Positions 36,731-46,836 are shown, counted from the stretch's first letter. The stretch is DNA of 51,762 bases from Gammaproteobacteria bacterium (GCA_022823405.1 JAJDXD010000074.1:1-51762); one strand, 5' to 3'. Notes: a model not told the origin generated them from the letters alone. A program made the numbers and translations.

Positions 36731-38911
36731 TTGCAGAGCGACCTGAATTTGAAAGGTATTGAAGAACGTCTTGCCGCACTAAATCCTCGTCAGAGGGAGG
36801 CGGTTACTGCACCGGATGGACCGTTGCTGGTCACTGCAGGCGCTGGAAGCGGAAAAACCGCAGTGCTGGTCAATCGCATCGCTTGGCTGATCGGCGTTAA
36901 GTCTGTTCCGGCTAATCGCATCATTGCTGTCACATTTACCAACAAGGCGGCACGGGAAATGAAACGGCGGGTGCAGGAAATACTTCAGGCCGAAGAAGCC
37001 AATCCAGTCGTCGGTACCTTCCATGGATTGTGTAATCAATTCCTTCGCACGCGCCACCAAGCCGCTGGCTTGAATCGATACTTCAGCATCATGGATCAGG
37101 ACGATCAGAAATCGTTCATATCAAATCTGATGAAAGAGCATAACCTGCGCTACACAGAATTGACGCCATCAATAGTCCAATCTTATATCAATAAGCGTAA
37201 AGAGTCCAAGAAGCGCGCCGGAGAAAGCGAAGTCTACAGCGGTCGTTCAGAACTGCTTGAAGACCTGTACGAGATATACGAGCGCGAATGTGAAGAACAG
37301 GGGCTAGTCGATTTCGCTGAATTGATTCTCAGAACCGTAGAAGTGATGGAACACAATGCCGAAGTCCGAGAGCAAATTCAACAGCGAATCCTGCATGTTC
37401 TGATAGACGAGTTTCAGGATACGAACGAACTGCAGTATCAGTGGATGGAAATGTTCGGAGGATGGCGCCGCAACATCTCTGCCGTCGGTGACGAAGATCA
37501 ATCAATTTACAGTTGGCGAGGCGCTCTTTCTGGCAATCTAAAGCGATTCGAGAGGCAATATGACGACGCGCTGGTAGTCCGCCTGGAGCAGAACTACCGA
37601 TCCACGAAGCCGATACTGGATGCCGCAAACGCATTGATTAAGCAAAACACCAACAGATTCGAGAAAAAACTCTGGACTGGAAAATCTGGAGGAAGTCGAA
37701 TCAAGTACATGAGTGCGAGAGACAGTAACGAAGAAGCTGAGTTTATCGTGGATCAGATTAGAACCTTTTCTGATTCGGGAAGATCTCTATCTGAGTTTGC
37801 AGTACTGTATCGAACCAATGCTCAGTCCCGAAATTTTGAAGAAGCTTTTGGAGCTGAAGGAATCCCCTTTAGGGTCTATGGCGGAGTTCGATTCTATCAG
37901 CGAAAAGAGGTAAAGGAAATACTGAATTTTTTGAGGCTGGTTGCCAATCCAAATACAAATGATGCTGCTTTGCTGAGAACGATTAACTGCCCTCCCCGTG
38001 GAATTGGTGAGGTGGCAAAGCGATCAATAGCTGAAATGGCTGCGGATCGGAAAATTTCTTACTGGGAGGCAACCTGCGCGCTCGCAGATACTGGTCGCAG
38101 ATGGGTGAAGGTGAGGCCATTTGTAGATTTGATCAATCATCTTCAAAGCCTGAGCGCTACGCGTTCGCTGGGTAAGTTGATGGAGTTGACAATTGAATTA
38201 AGTGGATTACGTGAGCATTACGAGCAGCATACTGATCCTACCGAGCAGAACAGAGTCGTCAATCTGGAAGAGCTCATCAATGCTGCAGCAGGATTTGAGC
38301 AATCACAAGAGTCCGTCGGCAGTGCTGACATTCTTGACAGGTATCTGGATTCTGTCGTACTGGATCCCGGTGACACACACGATGATGATCCCGAAGAAAA
38401 AGTTCAGATGATGACGCTGCACACGGCGAAAGGACTGGAATTTCCGATTGTATTTTTAACGGGACTTGACGAAACAATTTTGCCTCATTTTCACTCAATT
38501 GGAAGTTGGAGGTCATCTACTTTCAGGAAGAGTATGGAACAGGAGGAGATGCAGGAAGAACGGCGGTTATGTTATGTTGGAATGACGCGGGCAAAAGAGA
38601 TCCTTTTTTTCACGCGCGCCAATCGACGAATGCTCAGAGGGCAATGGGAGAATTTTCACCAATCAAGATTTGTTCAGGAAGTTCCAAGAGATTTAATTGA
38701 GCTTGTAAGCTCAACAGAAGTGCCTGAGCCAACCGTCACTCATGATGCCGGGCACGTTGACTGGCTGGGAAAGTCTGTTTCACACAGAAAATTTGGAGGG
38801 GGAGTTGTGACCGATGTCGAAGCAAATGTTGGCATCCTTTACTTGACCATTGATTTTGAAACTGTAGGCACAAAAGTCATTCTTTCGGAATTTGTTAGTA
38901 TTGATTCCTAG
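36731..38911 (+). CDS. uvrD: UvrD-type superfamily 1A DNA helicase
   Basis: A full-length 726-residue 3'-5' helicase used in nucleotide excision and mismatch repair. It shows the Q motif LNPRQREAV, Walker A GAGSGKT (37-43), motif Ia TFTNKAAREM, Walker B DEFQDTN, motif III GDEDQSIYSWRGA, motif IV EQNYRSTKPIL, motif V TLHTAKGLEFP and motif VI RRLCYVGMTRAK. The C-terminus ends in the small Tudor-like domain of UvrD/PcrA (KFGGGVV). The start is a TTG with no clear ribosome binding site. UvrD fits better than Rep because of the length and C-terminal domain. Confidence 0.92.
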   Translation: MQSDLNLKGIEERLAALNPRQREAVTAPDGPLLVTAGAGSGKTAVLVNRIAWLIGVKSVPANRIIAVTFTNKAAREMKRRVQEILQAEEANPVVGTFHGLCNQFLRTRHQAAGLNRYFSIMDQDDQKSFISNLMKEHNLRYTELTPSIVQSYINKRKESKKRAGESEVYSGRSELLEDLYEIYERECEEQGLVDFAELILRTVEVMEHNAEVREQIQQRILHVLIDEFQDTNELQYQWMEMFGGWRRNISAVGDEDQSIYSWRGALSGNLKRFERQYDDALVVRLEQNYRSTKPILDAANALIKQNTNRFEKKLWTGKSGGSRIKYMSARDSNEEAEFIVDQIRTFSDSGRSLSEFAVLYRTNAQSRNFEEAFGAEGIPFRVYGGVRFYQRKEVKEILNFLRLVANPNTNDAALLRTINCPPRGIGEVAKRSIAEMAADRKISYWEATCALADTGRRWVKVRPFVDLINHLQSLSATRSLGKLMELTIELSGLREHYEQHTDPTEQNRVVNLEELINAAAGFEQSQESVGSADILDRYLDSVVLDPGDTHDDDPEEKVQMMTLHTAKGLEFPIVFLTGLDETILPHFHSIGSWRSSTFRKSMEQEEMQEERRLCYVGMTRAKEILFFTRANRRMLRGQWENFHQSRFVQEVPRDLIELVSSTEVPEPTVTHDAGHVDWLGKSVSHRKFGGGVVTDVEANVGILYLTIDFETVGTKVILSEFVSIDS

Positions 38912-39082
38912 CACCCAATACAGTCTTGCAGTCCATTAAAGTTCGCAATTCAGTCGGTCTTTACATGAGCAAGAAATTGACCGGTACAATTACGCAAATT
39001 CAGCGTGGATATTGCATGTTGTGCATTAACATATTAGATTTTGAGCAGAACTAGACGATCTGTTTTCCCGCGTTAATCAGAT

Positions 39083-39658
39083 ATGGATACATCGGATAAA
39101 ACAGTTGAGTTCATCCAGATGAAGGATGGAACTTATGAAGATTACCAGTTGCTCCAGCAATATGAAGACGAATTCATTGCAGGGACGGCTGATCGCGTTC
39201 TCAGTCATCTACTAAGTCTGGAGAACAGTATGGGCGGTTACAAGGTCAGTCGCCTGGAACACGCTTTACAGTGCGCAACGCGCGCCTGGCGAGACGGAGC
39301 GGGAGAAGAGATGACGGTTGCAGCCCTGCTGCATGATATAGGAGACCACCTGGCGCCTGAAAATCATGGCGAACTGGCGGCAGCAGTATTGCGTCCCTAT
39401 GTATCGGAAAGAACTTACTGGATACTCAAGCATCATGGTGTTTTTCAGGGATATTATTTTTTCCACCACTTAGGCGGGGACCGTAACACCCGGGAGCAGT
39501 ATCGCACATCCGAACATTATCAGGCCTGTGTTGATTTCTGTGAAAAGTGGGATCAGTCTGCTTTTGATCCTGAATACGATACATTGCCACTTGAGTTTTT
39601 CGATCCCATGGTCCGCAGAATATTTGATCGTGAGCCTTTCGGACCGCATGCAATCTGA
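39083..39658 (+). CDS. HD-domain protein, candidate diiron oxygenase of the PhnZ/TmpB type
   Basis: The 191-residue protein has an HD fold with a possible two-metal set: His60 (RLEH), His84-Asp85 (LLHDIGD), His95 (ENH), His117/118 (KHHG) and Asp157 (KWD). The His60-His84 gap of 24 equals that in PhnZ. The start MKDGTYEDYQLL and the LEHALQCATRAWRDGA run resemble proteins related to TmpB, a mixed-valent diiron oxygenase for aminophosphonates. No phosphonate genes are adjacent, so it may instead be a phosphohydrolase. It stands alone between uvrD and ilvE. Confidence 0.7.
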   Translation: MDTSDKTVEFIQMKDGTYEDYQLLQQYEDEFIAGTADRVLSHLLSLENSMGGYKVSRLEHALQCATRAWRDGAGEEMTVAALLHDIGDHLAPENHGELAAAVLRPYVSERTYWILKHHGVFQGYYFFHHLGGDRNTREQYRTSEHYQACVDFCEKWDQSAFDPEYDTLPLEFFDPMVRRIFDREPFGPHAI

Positions 39659-39719
39659 AGGCCTCAGATACAAAACTCATTGATTTTTCCTCTTTTTTCC
39701 ATTTACAACACTTCGAAAC

Positions 39720-40646
39720 ATGACAACATCCTTTAGCGACAGAGACGGATTTATTTGGAATGACGGCGATCTTGTACCTTGGCGAGAGGCCACTGTTCAT
39801 ATTCTCACGCATTCGCTTCATTATGGTCTGGCAGCATTTGAAGGCTTACGTGCCTATAAGACTGATAAGGGTCCCGCAATTTTTCGTCTTCACGATCACA
39901 CGAACCGTTTGTTCGAATCCGCTCACATTTTGCGCATGAAGCCTACATTTGATCGCGACACGATCAATCAGGCGCAGTGTGAAGTTCTGCGCGCGAACAG
40001 ACTTGAGAGTGGCTATATTCGTCCGATCATTTTTTATGGTTCAGAAGGGATGGGTCTGCGGGCTGATAATCTGTCAACACATATCATGATTGCTGCCTGG
40101 GACTGGGGCGCTTATCTTGGTGCAGACGGTATCAAGAACGGTATCAAGGTCAAGACTTCATCTTTTTCTCGACTTCATGTCAATGTGGCCATGTGCCGTG
40201 CAAAGGCATGCGGTCACTACACAAACTCCATACTTGCACTTCAGGAAGCACTTGACAACGGCGCTGATGAAGCTCTTCTCCTTGATACCAATGGATATGT
40301 CATGGAAGGTTCCGGGGAGAACATCTTTGTGGTGCAAAATGGTAAGGTGATTACCCCCAATCTAACTTCCGCCCTAGATGGAATCACACGGCGAACAGTG
40401 TTCGAACTGCTTGCTGAAATGGGCTACGAGGTGCAGGAGAGAGTCATCACCCGGGATGAAATTTACATTTCCGACGAGGCGTTTTTCACCGGTACCGCAG
40501 CTGAAGTAACCCCGATTCGCGAATTGGACAGCCGTTTAATTGGAGATGGCACTCCAGGGCCAATTACCAGAGAACTACAATCCAAGTACTTTGATGTTGT
40601 GGAAGGACGAAGTGAAGCCCACATGGATTGGCTGACATTTGTGTGA
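39720..40646 (+). CDS. ilvE: branched-chain amino acid aminotransferase
   Basis: A 308-residue class IV PLP transaminase interconverting Leu, Ile and Val with their keto acids. Lys162 in RAKACGHYTNS is the PLP lysine, and LDTNGYVMEGSGENIFVV carries the cofactor-binding glutamate. The N-terminal HYGLAAFEGLRAY is standard for IlvE. Length is normal. A nine-base gap separates it from the small zinc-finger gene. Confidence 0.95.
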   Translation: MTTSFSDRDGFIWNDGDLVPWREATVHILTHSLHYGLAAFEGLRAYKTDKGPAIFRLHDHTNRLFESAHILRMKPTFDRDTINQAQCEVLRANRLESGYIRPIIFYGSEGMGLRADNLSTHIMIAAWDWGAYLGADGIKNGIKVKTSSFSRLHVNVAMCRAKACGHYTNSILALQEALDNGADEALLLDTNGYVMEGSGENIFVVQNGKVITPNLTSALDGITRRTVFELLAEMGYEVQERVITRDEIYISDEAFFTGTAAEVTPIRELDSRLIGDGTPGPITRELQSKYFDVVEGRSEAHMDWLTFV

Positions 40647-40655
40647 ACTTAAGCG

Positions 40656-40868
40656 ATGAGTGAACAAGCTTATCAGCCCAAACATGGCGATACGCCTAAC
40701 GATCAGGCTTTTGTCAATGTGACAAAGGATGATCTCCCGTTGCATTGCCCGCTTGACCGAATGCGACTTTGGGACTCTCACCCGCGCGTCTATTTGCCCC
40801 TGGAAAGGGATGGTACGGTAAAGTGCCCCTATTGCGGTACTCTATTTGTTCTGGTTGAGAATTTGTAA
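40656..40868 (+). CDS. small zinc-finger (CHCC-type) domain protein
   Basis: The 70-residue protein has HCPLDRMRLWDSHPRVYLPL followed by GTVKCPYCGTLF, placing a Cys, a His and a Cys-x2-Cys pair as zinc ligands. This is the short zf-CHCC family, related to the mitochondrial complex I protein NDUFS6. It often lies beside ilvE and waa genes in gammaproteobacteria. Its function is unknown. Confidence 0.88.
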   Translation: MSEQAYQPKHGDTPNDQAFVNVTKDDLPLHCPLDRMRLWDSHPRVYLPLERDGTVKCPYCGTLFVLVENL

Positions 40869-40873
40869 GGCGC

Positions 40874-42571
40874 TTGATTCGGGTAACACAATTCGAACGG
40901 CTGTTGATCAACCGTCGGGTTTGCTCGAGAATATTCGAAAACTCCTTTGATCTCTGGTCCGAGGCGGGTGTCGATACCGTCCTTGGAGAGCGATGTTTTG
41001 ATTGGACGCGATTTTCGTTTCCAGACACCAACGATGCTTTACATCTACCACCCACCGCTTCGACGCTGGTGCTTGTTGGGATGGGCGGTGCGACACTCTC
41101 CGCTACTGCATATGAATGCGTTTCCCGCCATTCGTCCAGACCCTCCTTTCACCAATTAAGCAGTACAGCGCCTGAATCGCTGGCGTACTTTCTCGCGGTC
41201 CCGCCGCGGGAAGATTGTCACTATGTGATTGCGAGTAAATCAGGGGAAACTCTGGAGACTCTGGTTATGGCAGAATCATTGTTCGAACATGAGAACTGCG
41301 CACAAAAGTTCTCTGTAATCACGGACCCAAGACAAAGTACGCTACGCGAATGGGCATCTTCGAAAGGAATTCGGATTCTTAATTCAGATCCGGGTGTACT
41401 CGGCAGATTCTCCGGTGTTTGCAGTTTGGCGTTGATACCGACAGCAATGTTAGGCATCGACCTGACAACACTAAAATCCACAAGAAATCACTTTGTCAAC
41501 TCGGTCATTGTGGATACTGGAAAAGTCGCGATACGGGTCCATAGACTGGCAGCAGAATTAGCATTGGCATCCTTGACTGGAGGTGAGTTGCAAATCGATG
41601 TACCACGTAGACTGTTGCCGGTTGCGAGATGGATTGAGCAGATTGTTGCCGAAAGCTTGGGTAAGGCTGGCCTAGGTGTACTACCGGCCGTGAACTGTAG
41701 CGATGGAGAACTGGACCGATCAGGGGAGATCCGAGTTTGTGTGCCTGCCACTGAACGGGAGTTTGGATTTGAGTACCGGGAAAGAGGGATTTGTTCAGCA
41801 AGTCTAGCCCGAATATTCCTCACTTGGCAGACTGCTGTTTCAATGGCTGCGTATTTGATTGGAGTTGATCCATACAGTCAACCTGAGCTTGAGCGCTCCA
41901 AATTGAAAGGGCTTGATTGTGAAATTCGTAGTGCAGTCAGTTTAGAAACCGACATGAGACTACCATTTCGGAATGTAATTGAGATAGATTCAGAGCATTG
42001 CCTTCAAATGGCCGCAGATTTTGCAGTGGAGCTGAAGTCGTCGCTACGAATCAATGACTATATTGTGCTCTTTGCTTACGTTAGTCCAACGGTCGAAACG
42101 GAAGCAGAGCTTGCCAATTTGGCGCAGTTACTGGAATCCCTGTTTAGCGGTTATCAGGTTCGCGTTGTGTTTAACTTTGGCCCCCAGTATCTTCACTCCA
42201 CCGGTCAGTTTCACAAGGCGAAAGTCAACGCAAGGTTTATGAGGGATTCGGTAACAGAGGAAAAATTCAATCAGTTGGATTGGTTAAAGTCACAGATCCA
42301 ATTAACTGACATGTCGTCAGGCGAAAAATCACTAAAAACAGGTCACTTTCTGTTCATCACGGCAGATGACACCTGTGACTTTGCTATTCCCGGGCACCCA
42401 TTTACGTTTGGGTGGTTGATTAAGCGCCAGGCACAACTTGACGCCAAGGCACTCTCTCGCTCCGATCAATTGGAGCGGGCGACGCCGAGTCTTGTCAAGT
42501 GCAGTACTGACGTCGTTGACAGTTTGCAGAAATTAGGTGCGGTGATTCGCAGTTTACGAAAGGTTAACTGA
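40874..42571 (+). CDS. divergent phosphoglucose isomerase-like SIS-domain protein
   Basis: This 565-residue protein has two SIS domains in the order of glucose-6-phosphate isomerase. VGMGGATLSA and IASKSGETLETL are the sugar-phosphate site of the first; AESLGKAGLGVLP carries the likely catalytic glutamate; YLHSTGQFHKAKVN carries the histidine. It is closest to the isomerase half of transaldolase-isomerase fusions, but with no transaldolase part. It departs from the usual motifs: HKGGP becomes HKAKV, and the C-terminal AQALGD-type helix reads RQAQLDAKAL. The start is a TTG at 40874. It may isomerise glucose-6-phosphate or a related sugar phosphate. Confidence 0.75.
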   Translation: MIRVTQFERLLINRRVCSRIFENSFDLWSEAGVDTVLGERCFDWTRFSFPDTNDALHLPPTASTLVLVGMGGATLSATAYECVSRHSSRPSFHQLSSTAPESLAYFLAVPPREDCHYVIASKSGETLETLVMAESLFEHENCAQKFSVITDPRQSTLREWASSKGIRILNSDPGVLGRFSGVCSLALIPTAMLGIDLTTLKSTRNHFVNSVIVDTGKVAIRVHRLAAELALASLTGGELQIDVPRRLLPVARWIEQIVAESLGKAGLGVLPAVNCSDGELDRSGEIRVCVPATEREFGFEYRERGICSASLARIFLTWQTAVSMAAYLIGVDPYSQPELERSKLKGLDCEIRSAVSLETDMRLPFRNVIEIDSEHCLQMAADFAVELKSSLRINDYIVLFAYVSPTVETEAELANLAQLLESLFSGYQVRVVFNFGPQYLHSTGQFHKAKVNARFMRDSVTEEKFNQLDWLKSQIQLTDMSSGEKSLKTGHFLFITADDTCDFAIPGHPFTFGWLIKRQAQLDAKALSRSDQLERATPSLVKCSTDVVDSLQKLGAVIRSLRKVN

Positions 42572-42576
42572 CTGAA

Positions 42577-43203
42577 TTAATCCAGCGCTTGCATATAGAG
42601 GGCCAGATCCTCAATCTGCTGTGCAGACAATCGGAACGCAATGGTGTTCATTTCTTCGTTTACCCGAACCCCAGACTTAAACTCTGACAGGGCGGTGACG
42701 AGATAATCCTTGTATTGCCCGGAAACTTTAGGGTAGCGGGAAGGGATTCCATTGCCTGCAGGTCCGTGGCAGGCCATGCATGCGGGAACTGAAAACTGAC
42801 TCAGCCCGCGGCGGTATATTTCCTGACCGCGATTTGCAGAGACAAGTTCGGATTCATCGATACTGGCTTTGCTGCCGTCAAACTGTGCGTAGTACGCGTC
42901 AATGTCCAGAAAATCCTGTTCGGTCATACTCAGTACCAGCCCAGCCATAACAGCATTTGCCCGTTCGCCGGATTTGTATGCGGCGAGTTGTTTAGCGACG
43001 TAGCCAGGAATCTGACCGGCAATTTTTGGAAAATCGGGAATTGTACTGTTCCCCTCTGGACCGTGGCAGGCGGTACAAACGGCCGCTTTTGATTTGCCAG
43101 CTTCAACATTACCTGCGCCGAAAGCAGGTTTTCCAAAAATTGTTATACAGAGCCCCAATATGAGACCGAAAGCCATAATTTTCCGAATCGTCAAAATATC
43201 CAT
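42577..43203 (-). CDS. diheme cytochrome c4
   Basis: A 208-residue periplasmic electron carrier with a signal peptide (ending about AFG at residue 29) and two homologous heme domains, each with a CxxCH site: CTACHGPEG and CMACHGPAGNG. Cytochrome c4 passes electrons to terminal oxidases or other acceptors. It ends six bases from the convergent isomerase gene and is divergent from engB. The c4-engB-polA order matches Pseudomonas. Confidence 0.92.
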   Translation of the reverse strand: MDILTIRKIMAFGLILGLCITIFGKPAFGAGNVEAGKSKAAVCTACHGPEGNSTIPDFPKIAGQIPGYVAKQLAAYKSGERANAVMAGLVLSMTEQDFLDIDAYYAQFDGSKASIDESELVSANRGQEIYRRGLSQFSVPACMACHGPAGNGIPSRYPKVSGQYKDYLVTALSEFKSGVRVNEEMNTIAFRLSAQQIEDLALYMQALD

Positions 43204-43558
43204 TGTTCAGTATCCAAATGAATCGCAGAAAAAGTGACCTGAATAGATCTGACCGAGTTGGTCAAGAAAACGCTAATATATCAGATTTGGAATAGTAATC
43301 TGAGTCTGTTCGCAGGAGAAATCTATGGGAACGTAATTTGAGGTGACTACAATTTTGCAGGCAGAATCTGTGTGCATCGAGTACTCAATATTAGTAGTTG
43401 CTCAGTAGCTGATGCACCTGCTAGGTCAAACAAGAATATTTCGAAACGGATTGTACCTTTCAAATTTGGTTGCTGTAGGACAAACTTGATTAACATATGT
43501 ACTGATATGCCGTCAAAGTCTGGAATGATATATTTGATAAGTCTCACAGGATCATTGA
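43204..43558. other. non-coding region between cytochrome c4 and engB
   Basis: These 355 bases separate two divergent genes. TGACC-GAGTT-GGTCA at 43250-43264 is a clean 5-base-arm inverted repeat about 47 bases upstream of the cytochrome start and could be a regulator site. Open frames of about 66 codons run through on both strands but look like chance. Confidence 0.4.
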
Positions 43559-44155
43559 GTGAGTTTTCAACTTAACCGCGCACAGTTCATCGTTGCGGCC
43601 CATAAACCCTCACAGTGGTTGCCCGATAAAGGGAGTGAAATCGCGTTTGCAGGCCGTTCCAACAGCGGTAAGTCAAGTGCAATCAATGCAATAACCGGAA
43701 GAAAAGGGCTCGCGATTGCCAGCAAGACACCAGGTCGTACCCAGCAAATCGTTTTTTTTGAAGTTACACCAGAAATCAGACTGGTTGATTTACCCGGTTA
43801 CGGATACTCCAAGGTACCAAAGCAATTGCGGCTTCACTGGTCAAATGTCATCGAACAGTATTTTGAAACCCGTGAATGTCTGCGTGCATTGGTTCTGATG
43901 ATGGACGTTCGCCACCCGCTCAAACCACTCGACCAGCAGTTGCTTGACTGGTGTCAGAAAAGTGCCCTTGACGCGCACATTCTGTTGACCAAGTCGGACA
44001 AACTTTCAAAATCTAGAGCGCTGGCAACAATGGCGGCGGTAAAGAAAGAGCTCGCTGATCGGGACAAACTGTCGGTTCAGACTTTTTCTGCACATTCAGG
44101 TTTGGGAGTGGTTGATGCCCGACAACGCGTTATTGAACTGCTCAATCAATCGTGA
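43559..44155 (+). CDS. engB: ribosome biogenesis GTPase EngB (YihA/YsxC)
   Basis: A 198-residue essential GTPase for assembly of the large ribosomal subunit. G1 is GRSNSGKSS, the G2 threonine region is TPGRTQ, G3 is DLPGYGYSKV, and G4 is TKSDK. The start is a GTG at 43559. Its last ten bases overlap the end of the convergent polA gene. Confidence 0.96.
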   Translation: MSFQLNRAQFIVAAHKPSQWLPDKGSEIAFAGRSNSGKSSAINAITGRKGLAIASKTPGRTQQIVFFEVTPEIRLVDLPGYGYSKVPKQLRLHWSNVIEQYFETRECLRALVLMMDVRHPLKPLDQQLLDWCQKSALDAHILLTKSDKLSKSRALATMAAVKKELADRDKLSVQTFSAHSGLGVVDARQRVIELLNQS

Positions 44156-46836
44156 GCGAGTGCCCAGTTGGTGCCGATTCCCGCGTCAGCTACCAATGGA
44201 ACATAGAGCTTTGCGGCATTTTCCATCTGGCGTTTGACGTTGTCCAGAACCCGGTCGGTTTCGCCGTGAGGGACTTCCAGAACCAGTTCATCGTGAACCT
44301 GCAAAATCATACGCGCACCGCTGTCTGAGCTTGCCAACCACGCATCAACACCAATCATTGCGAGCTTCATAATGTCGGCAGCTGATCCCTGAAGTGGCGC
44401 GTTGATTGCAGCCCTTTCTGAATGCTGCCTTCGACCGTAGTGACTGGAGTTGATATCGGGCAGAAACACGCGCCTTCCAAATATGGTATCGACGTACTTG
44501 TGTTCACGCGCCTGTTCGCGTACGTTATCCATGAACTCCCGCACACTGGGATAGCGGGTGAAGTACTGTTCGATGTAATCACGAGCCTGATGAACTTCAA
44601 TTTGCAACGTTCGAGCCAGTCCAAAGGCAGACATTCCGTACATCAAACCAAAATTGATCGCTTTCGCATGCCGCCTTTGATCGGAAGTTACTTCGTCAGG
44701 TGAGCAGTCGAATACTTCTGATGCGGTAAAGCGATGTACATCTTCACCTCTGGAGAAAGCATCAAGAAGGCCGGGGTCGCTGGACAGATGGGCCATAAGG
44801 CGAAGTTCGATTTGAGAATAGTCAATCGAGACTAATGTTGAACCAGAATCTGGTATGAACGCCTCACGAATTCGTTTTCCTTCTGAAGTTCGAATCGGAA
44901 TATTCTGCAAGTTAGGATCTGCTGAGGAAAGCCGCCCAGTTGAAGCGACTGCCTGATTGAACGAAGTGTGCACTCGACCTGTTTTGCTATTGATCAACTC
45001 TGGCAGCTTGTCAGTGTAGGTGGATTTGATCTTGAACAGACTTCGATGCTCAAGCAGCATTCTAGGGACTTCGTGATCAATCGCGAGTTCAGTCAATACC
45101 GATTCGGAAGTCGACATAACACCGGAGGCGGTTTTAGTTGATGTAGTGAGTCCAAGCTGGTCAAATAAAACCTCTCTAATCTGCTTGGGTGACGACAAAT
45201 TGAAAACACAGCCAGAGCTTTGGTATATCGCATCTTCAATCTTTTGAATCCTTTCCTTTAATTCAGCGCTATGTTGTCTGAGAGCAGCTTCGTCGAGTAG
45301 TACACCATTGTCCTCAACCCGCATCAACACCGGTACCAGTGGCATATCAATTTTCTCAAAAACATCCCGCAACTGCTCTTCCTGCTCAATTTGTGGCCAT
45401 AACGTGTTATGTAAAGCCAGAGCCACATCAGCGTCTTCGGCAGCGTAGTCAGTTGCGTTATTGATGTCAACAAAATCGAAAGTGATTTGATTCTTGCCCT
45501 TGCCTACAACTTCTTCGTATTTTGTGGTAGTAGTATTCAGGTATTTGAGGGCCAGTCGATCTAAACCATGTTGCGGTACGGCGGAACTATTCAGTACGTA
45601 AGACTCCAGCATGGTATCGAATATCGGACCGCCAATTTCGATGCCGACTCTGGACAGAACGCTGGCATCAAATTTAAGATTGTGGGCAATCTTACTAATC
45701 TGTAAATCTTCCATCACTGACTTCAACTTAGCGAACACCAGCTTTTCGTCCAACTGTTGTGGTACGCCCAGGTACTGATGCGCCAGTGGAATGTAAAACG
45801 CTTCCCTCTCCTGGATACTGATTGAAATCCCAACCAGGTGGTCTTTTCGAACATCCAGACCGGTTGTTTCAGTATCAAATGCTACAAAGCCACAGGCCTG
45901 TATTCGCTCAATCAGAGCATCAAGATCGGATTCTTCGGTAATTGTCGAATAATTCAGAGGCTCATCTTCTGATTCGGAATCCTCGCCGTCCAGTGCATTG
46001 ATCCAGCTGAAAAACTCTAGCCGAGTGTAGAGATCACGCAGTTCGCCTACCTTAGGCGGTGCAATTGTAAAGTCCTTGAGATTTAGCTCAACATCAACAT
46101 CCAGTTTGAGAGAAACCAGATCTTTTGACAACTGAAGCTGCGGAATTGCGTTCCTGAAGTTCTCTCCGGCTTTCCCCGGCAATGTATCTGCAATTTCAAT
46201 GATGTTATCAACTGATTCATGTGCGGATAACCACTTTGCTGCTGTTTTCGGACCAACCAGCGGAACCCCTGGAATGTTATCGGATGTATCCCCAACGAGC
46301 GTAAGGTAGTCGATGATCTGATCCGGACGCACTCCAAACTTCTCCTCAACCTGGCTGGGCCCCATCTCGGTGCCGCGCAAGTCGTCAATCATGGTAATTT
46401 GTTCGTTGACAAGTTGTGTCAGGTCTTTATCACTGCTCGATATGTAGGTCGTCAAACCAGCCTCGAACGCTGCGGTTGCAAGTGTGCCAATGACATCGTC
46501 AGCTTCAACGCCGGGGATCGAGATGGACTTGATTCCCATTGCTACAACCATCTCTCTGATCAGATCGTACTGGCTCCTCAATTCGTCTGGCATGGGTGGG
46601 CGATTTGCCTTGTATTCCTCATAAAGGTCATGACGGAACGTCTTACCTTTGGCATCGAAAACTGCGACTAGATAATCTGGTTCGTGCTCCCGAATGATTC
46701 GCCGGAACATGTTGCCAACACCGTAGACTGCACCCGTAGGTTCACCGCTTGAAGTCGAAAGATTGGTGGAGTGGAAGGCACGGTAGACATACGCTGTGCC
46801 ATCAATCAGGTATAGGGATTTGTTCGGTGTGCTCAT
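44146..46836 (-). CDS. polA: DNA polymerase I
   Basis: The 896-residue enzyme has all three parts. They are an N-terminal 5'-3' exonuclease (about 1-290, starting YLIDGTAYVYRAF), a 3'-5' proofreading domain with the intact DTET motif (FVAFDTETTGLD, about residue 320), and the polymerase domain with DYSQIELR, KAINFGLMYG and HDELVLEVP. It fills gaps in repair and removes RNA primers. It is convergent with engB and divergent from the ABC ATPase gene. Confidence 0.98.
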   Translation of the reverse strand: MSTPNKSLYLIDGTAYVYRAFHSTNLSTSSGEPTGAVYGVGNMFRRIIREHEPDYLVAVFDAKGKTFRHDLYEEYKANRPPMPDELRSQYDLIREMVVAMGIKSISIPGVEADDVIGTLATAAFEAGLTTYISSSDKDLTQLVNEQITMIDDLRGTEMGPSQVEEKFGVRPDQIIDYLTLVGDTSDNIPGVPLVGPKTAAKWLSAHESVDNIIEIADTLPGKAGENFRNAIPQLQLSKDLVSLKLDVDVELNLKDFTIAPPKVGELRDLYTRLEFFSWINALDGEDSESEDEPLNYSTITEESDLDALIERIQACGFVAFDTETTGLDVRKDHLVGISISIQEREAFYIPLAHQYLGVPQQLDEKLVFAKLKSVMEDLQISKIAHNLKFDASVLSRVGIEIGGPIFDTMLESYVLNSSAVPQHGLDRLALKYLNTTTTKYEEVVGKGKNQITFDFVDINNATDYAAEDADVALALHNTLWPQIEQEEQLRDVFEKIDMPLVPVLMRVEDNGVLLDEAALRQHSAELKERIQKIEDAIYQSSGCVFNLSSPKQIREVLFDQLGLTTSTKTASGVMSTSESVLTELAIDHEVPRMLLEHRSLFKIKSTYTDKLPELINSKTGRVHTSFNQAVASTGRLSSADPNLQNIPIRTSEGKRIREAFIPDSGSTLVSIDYSQIELRLMAHLSSDPGLLDAFSRGEDVHRFTASEVFDCSPDEVTSDQRRHAKAINFGLMYGMSAFGLARTLQIEVHQARDYIEQYFTRYPSVREFMDNVREQAREHKYVDTIFGRRVFLPDINSSHYGRRQHSERAAINAPLQGSAADIMKLAMIGVDAWLASSDSGARMILQVHDELVLEVPHGETDRVLDNVKRQMENAAKLYVPLVADAGIGTNWALAHD

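Noticed and set aside
43347..43575. two opposite open frames of about 66 codons upstream of engB
   Set aside because: They mirror each other, have no ribosome binding site and no recognisable protein features; treated as chance frames in non-coding DNA.
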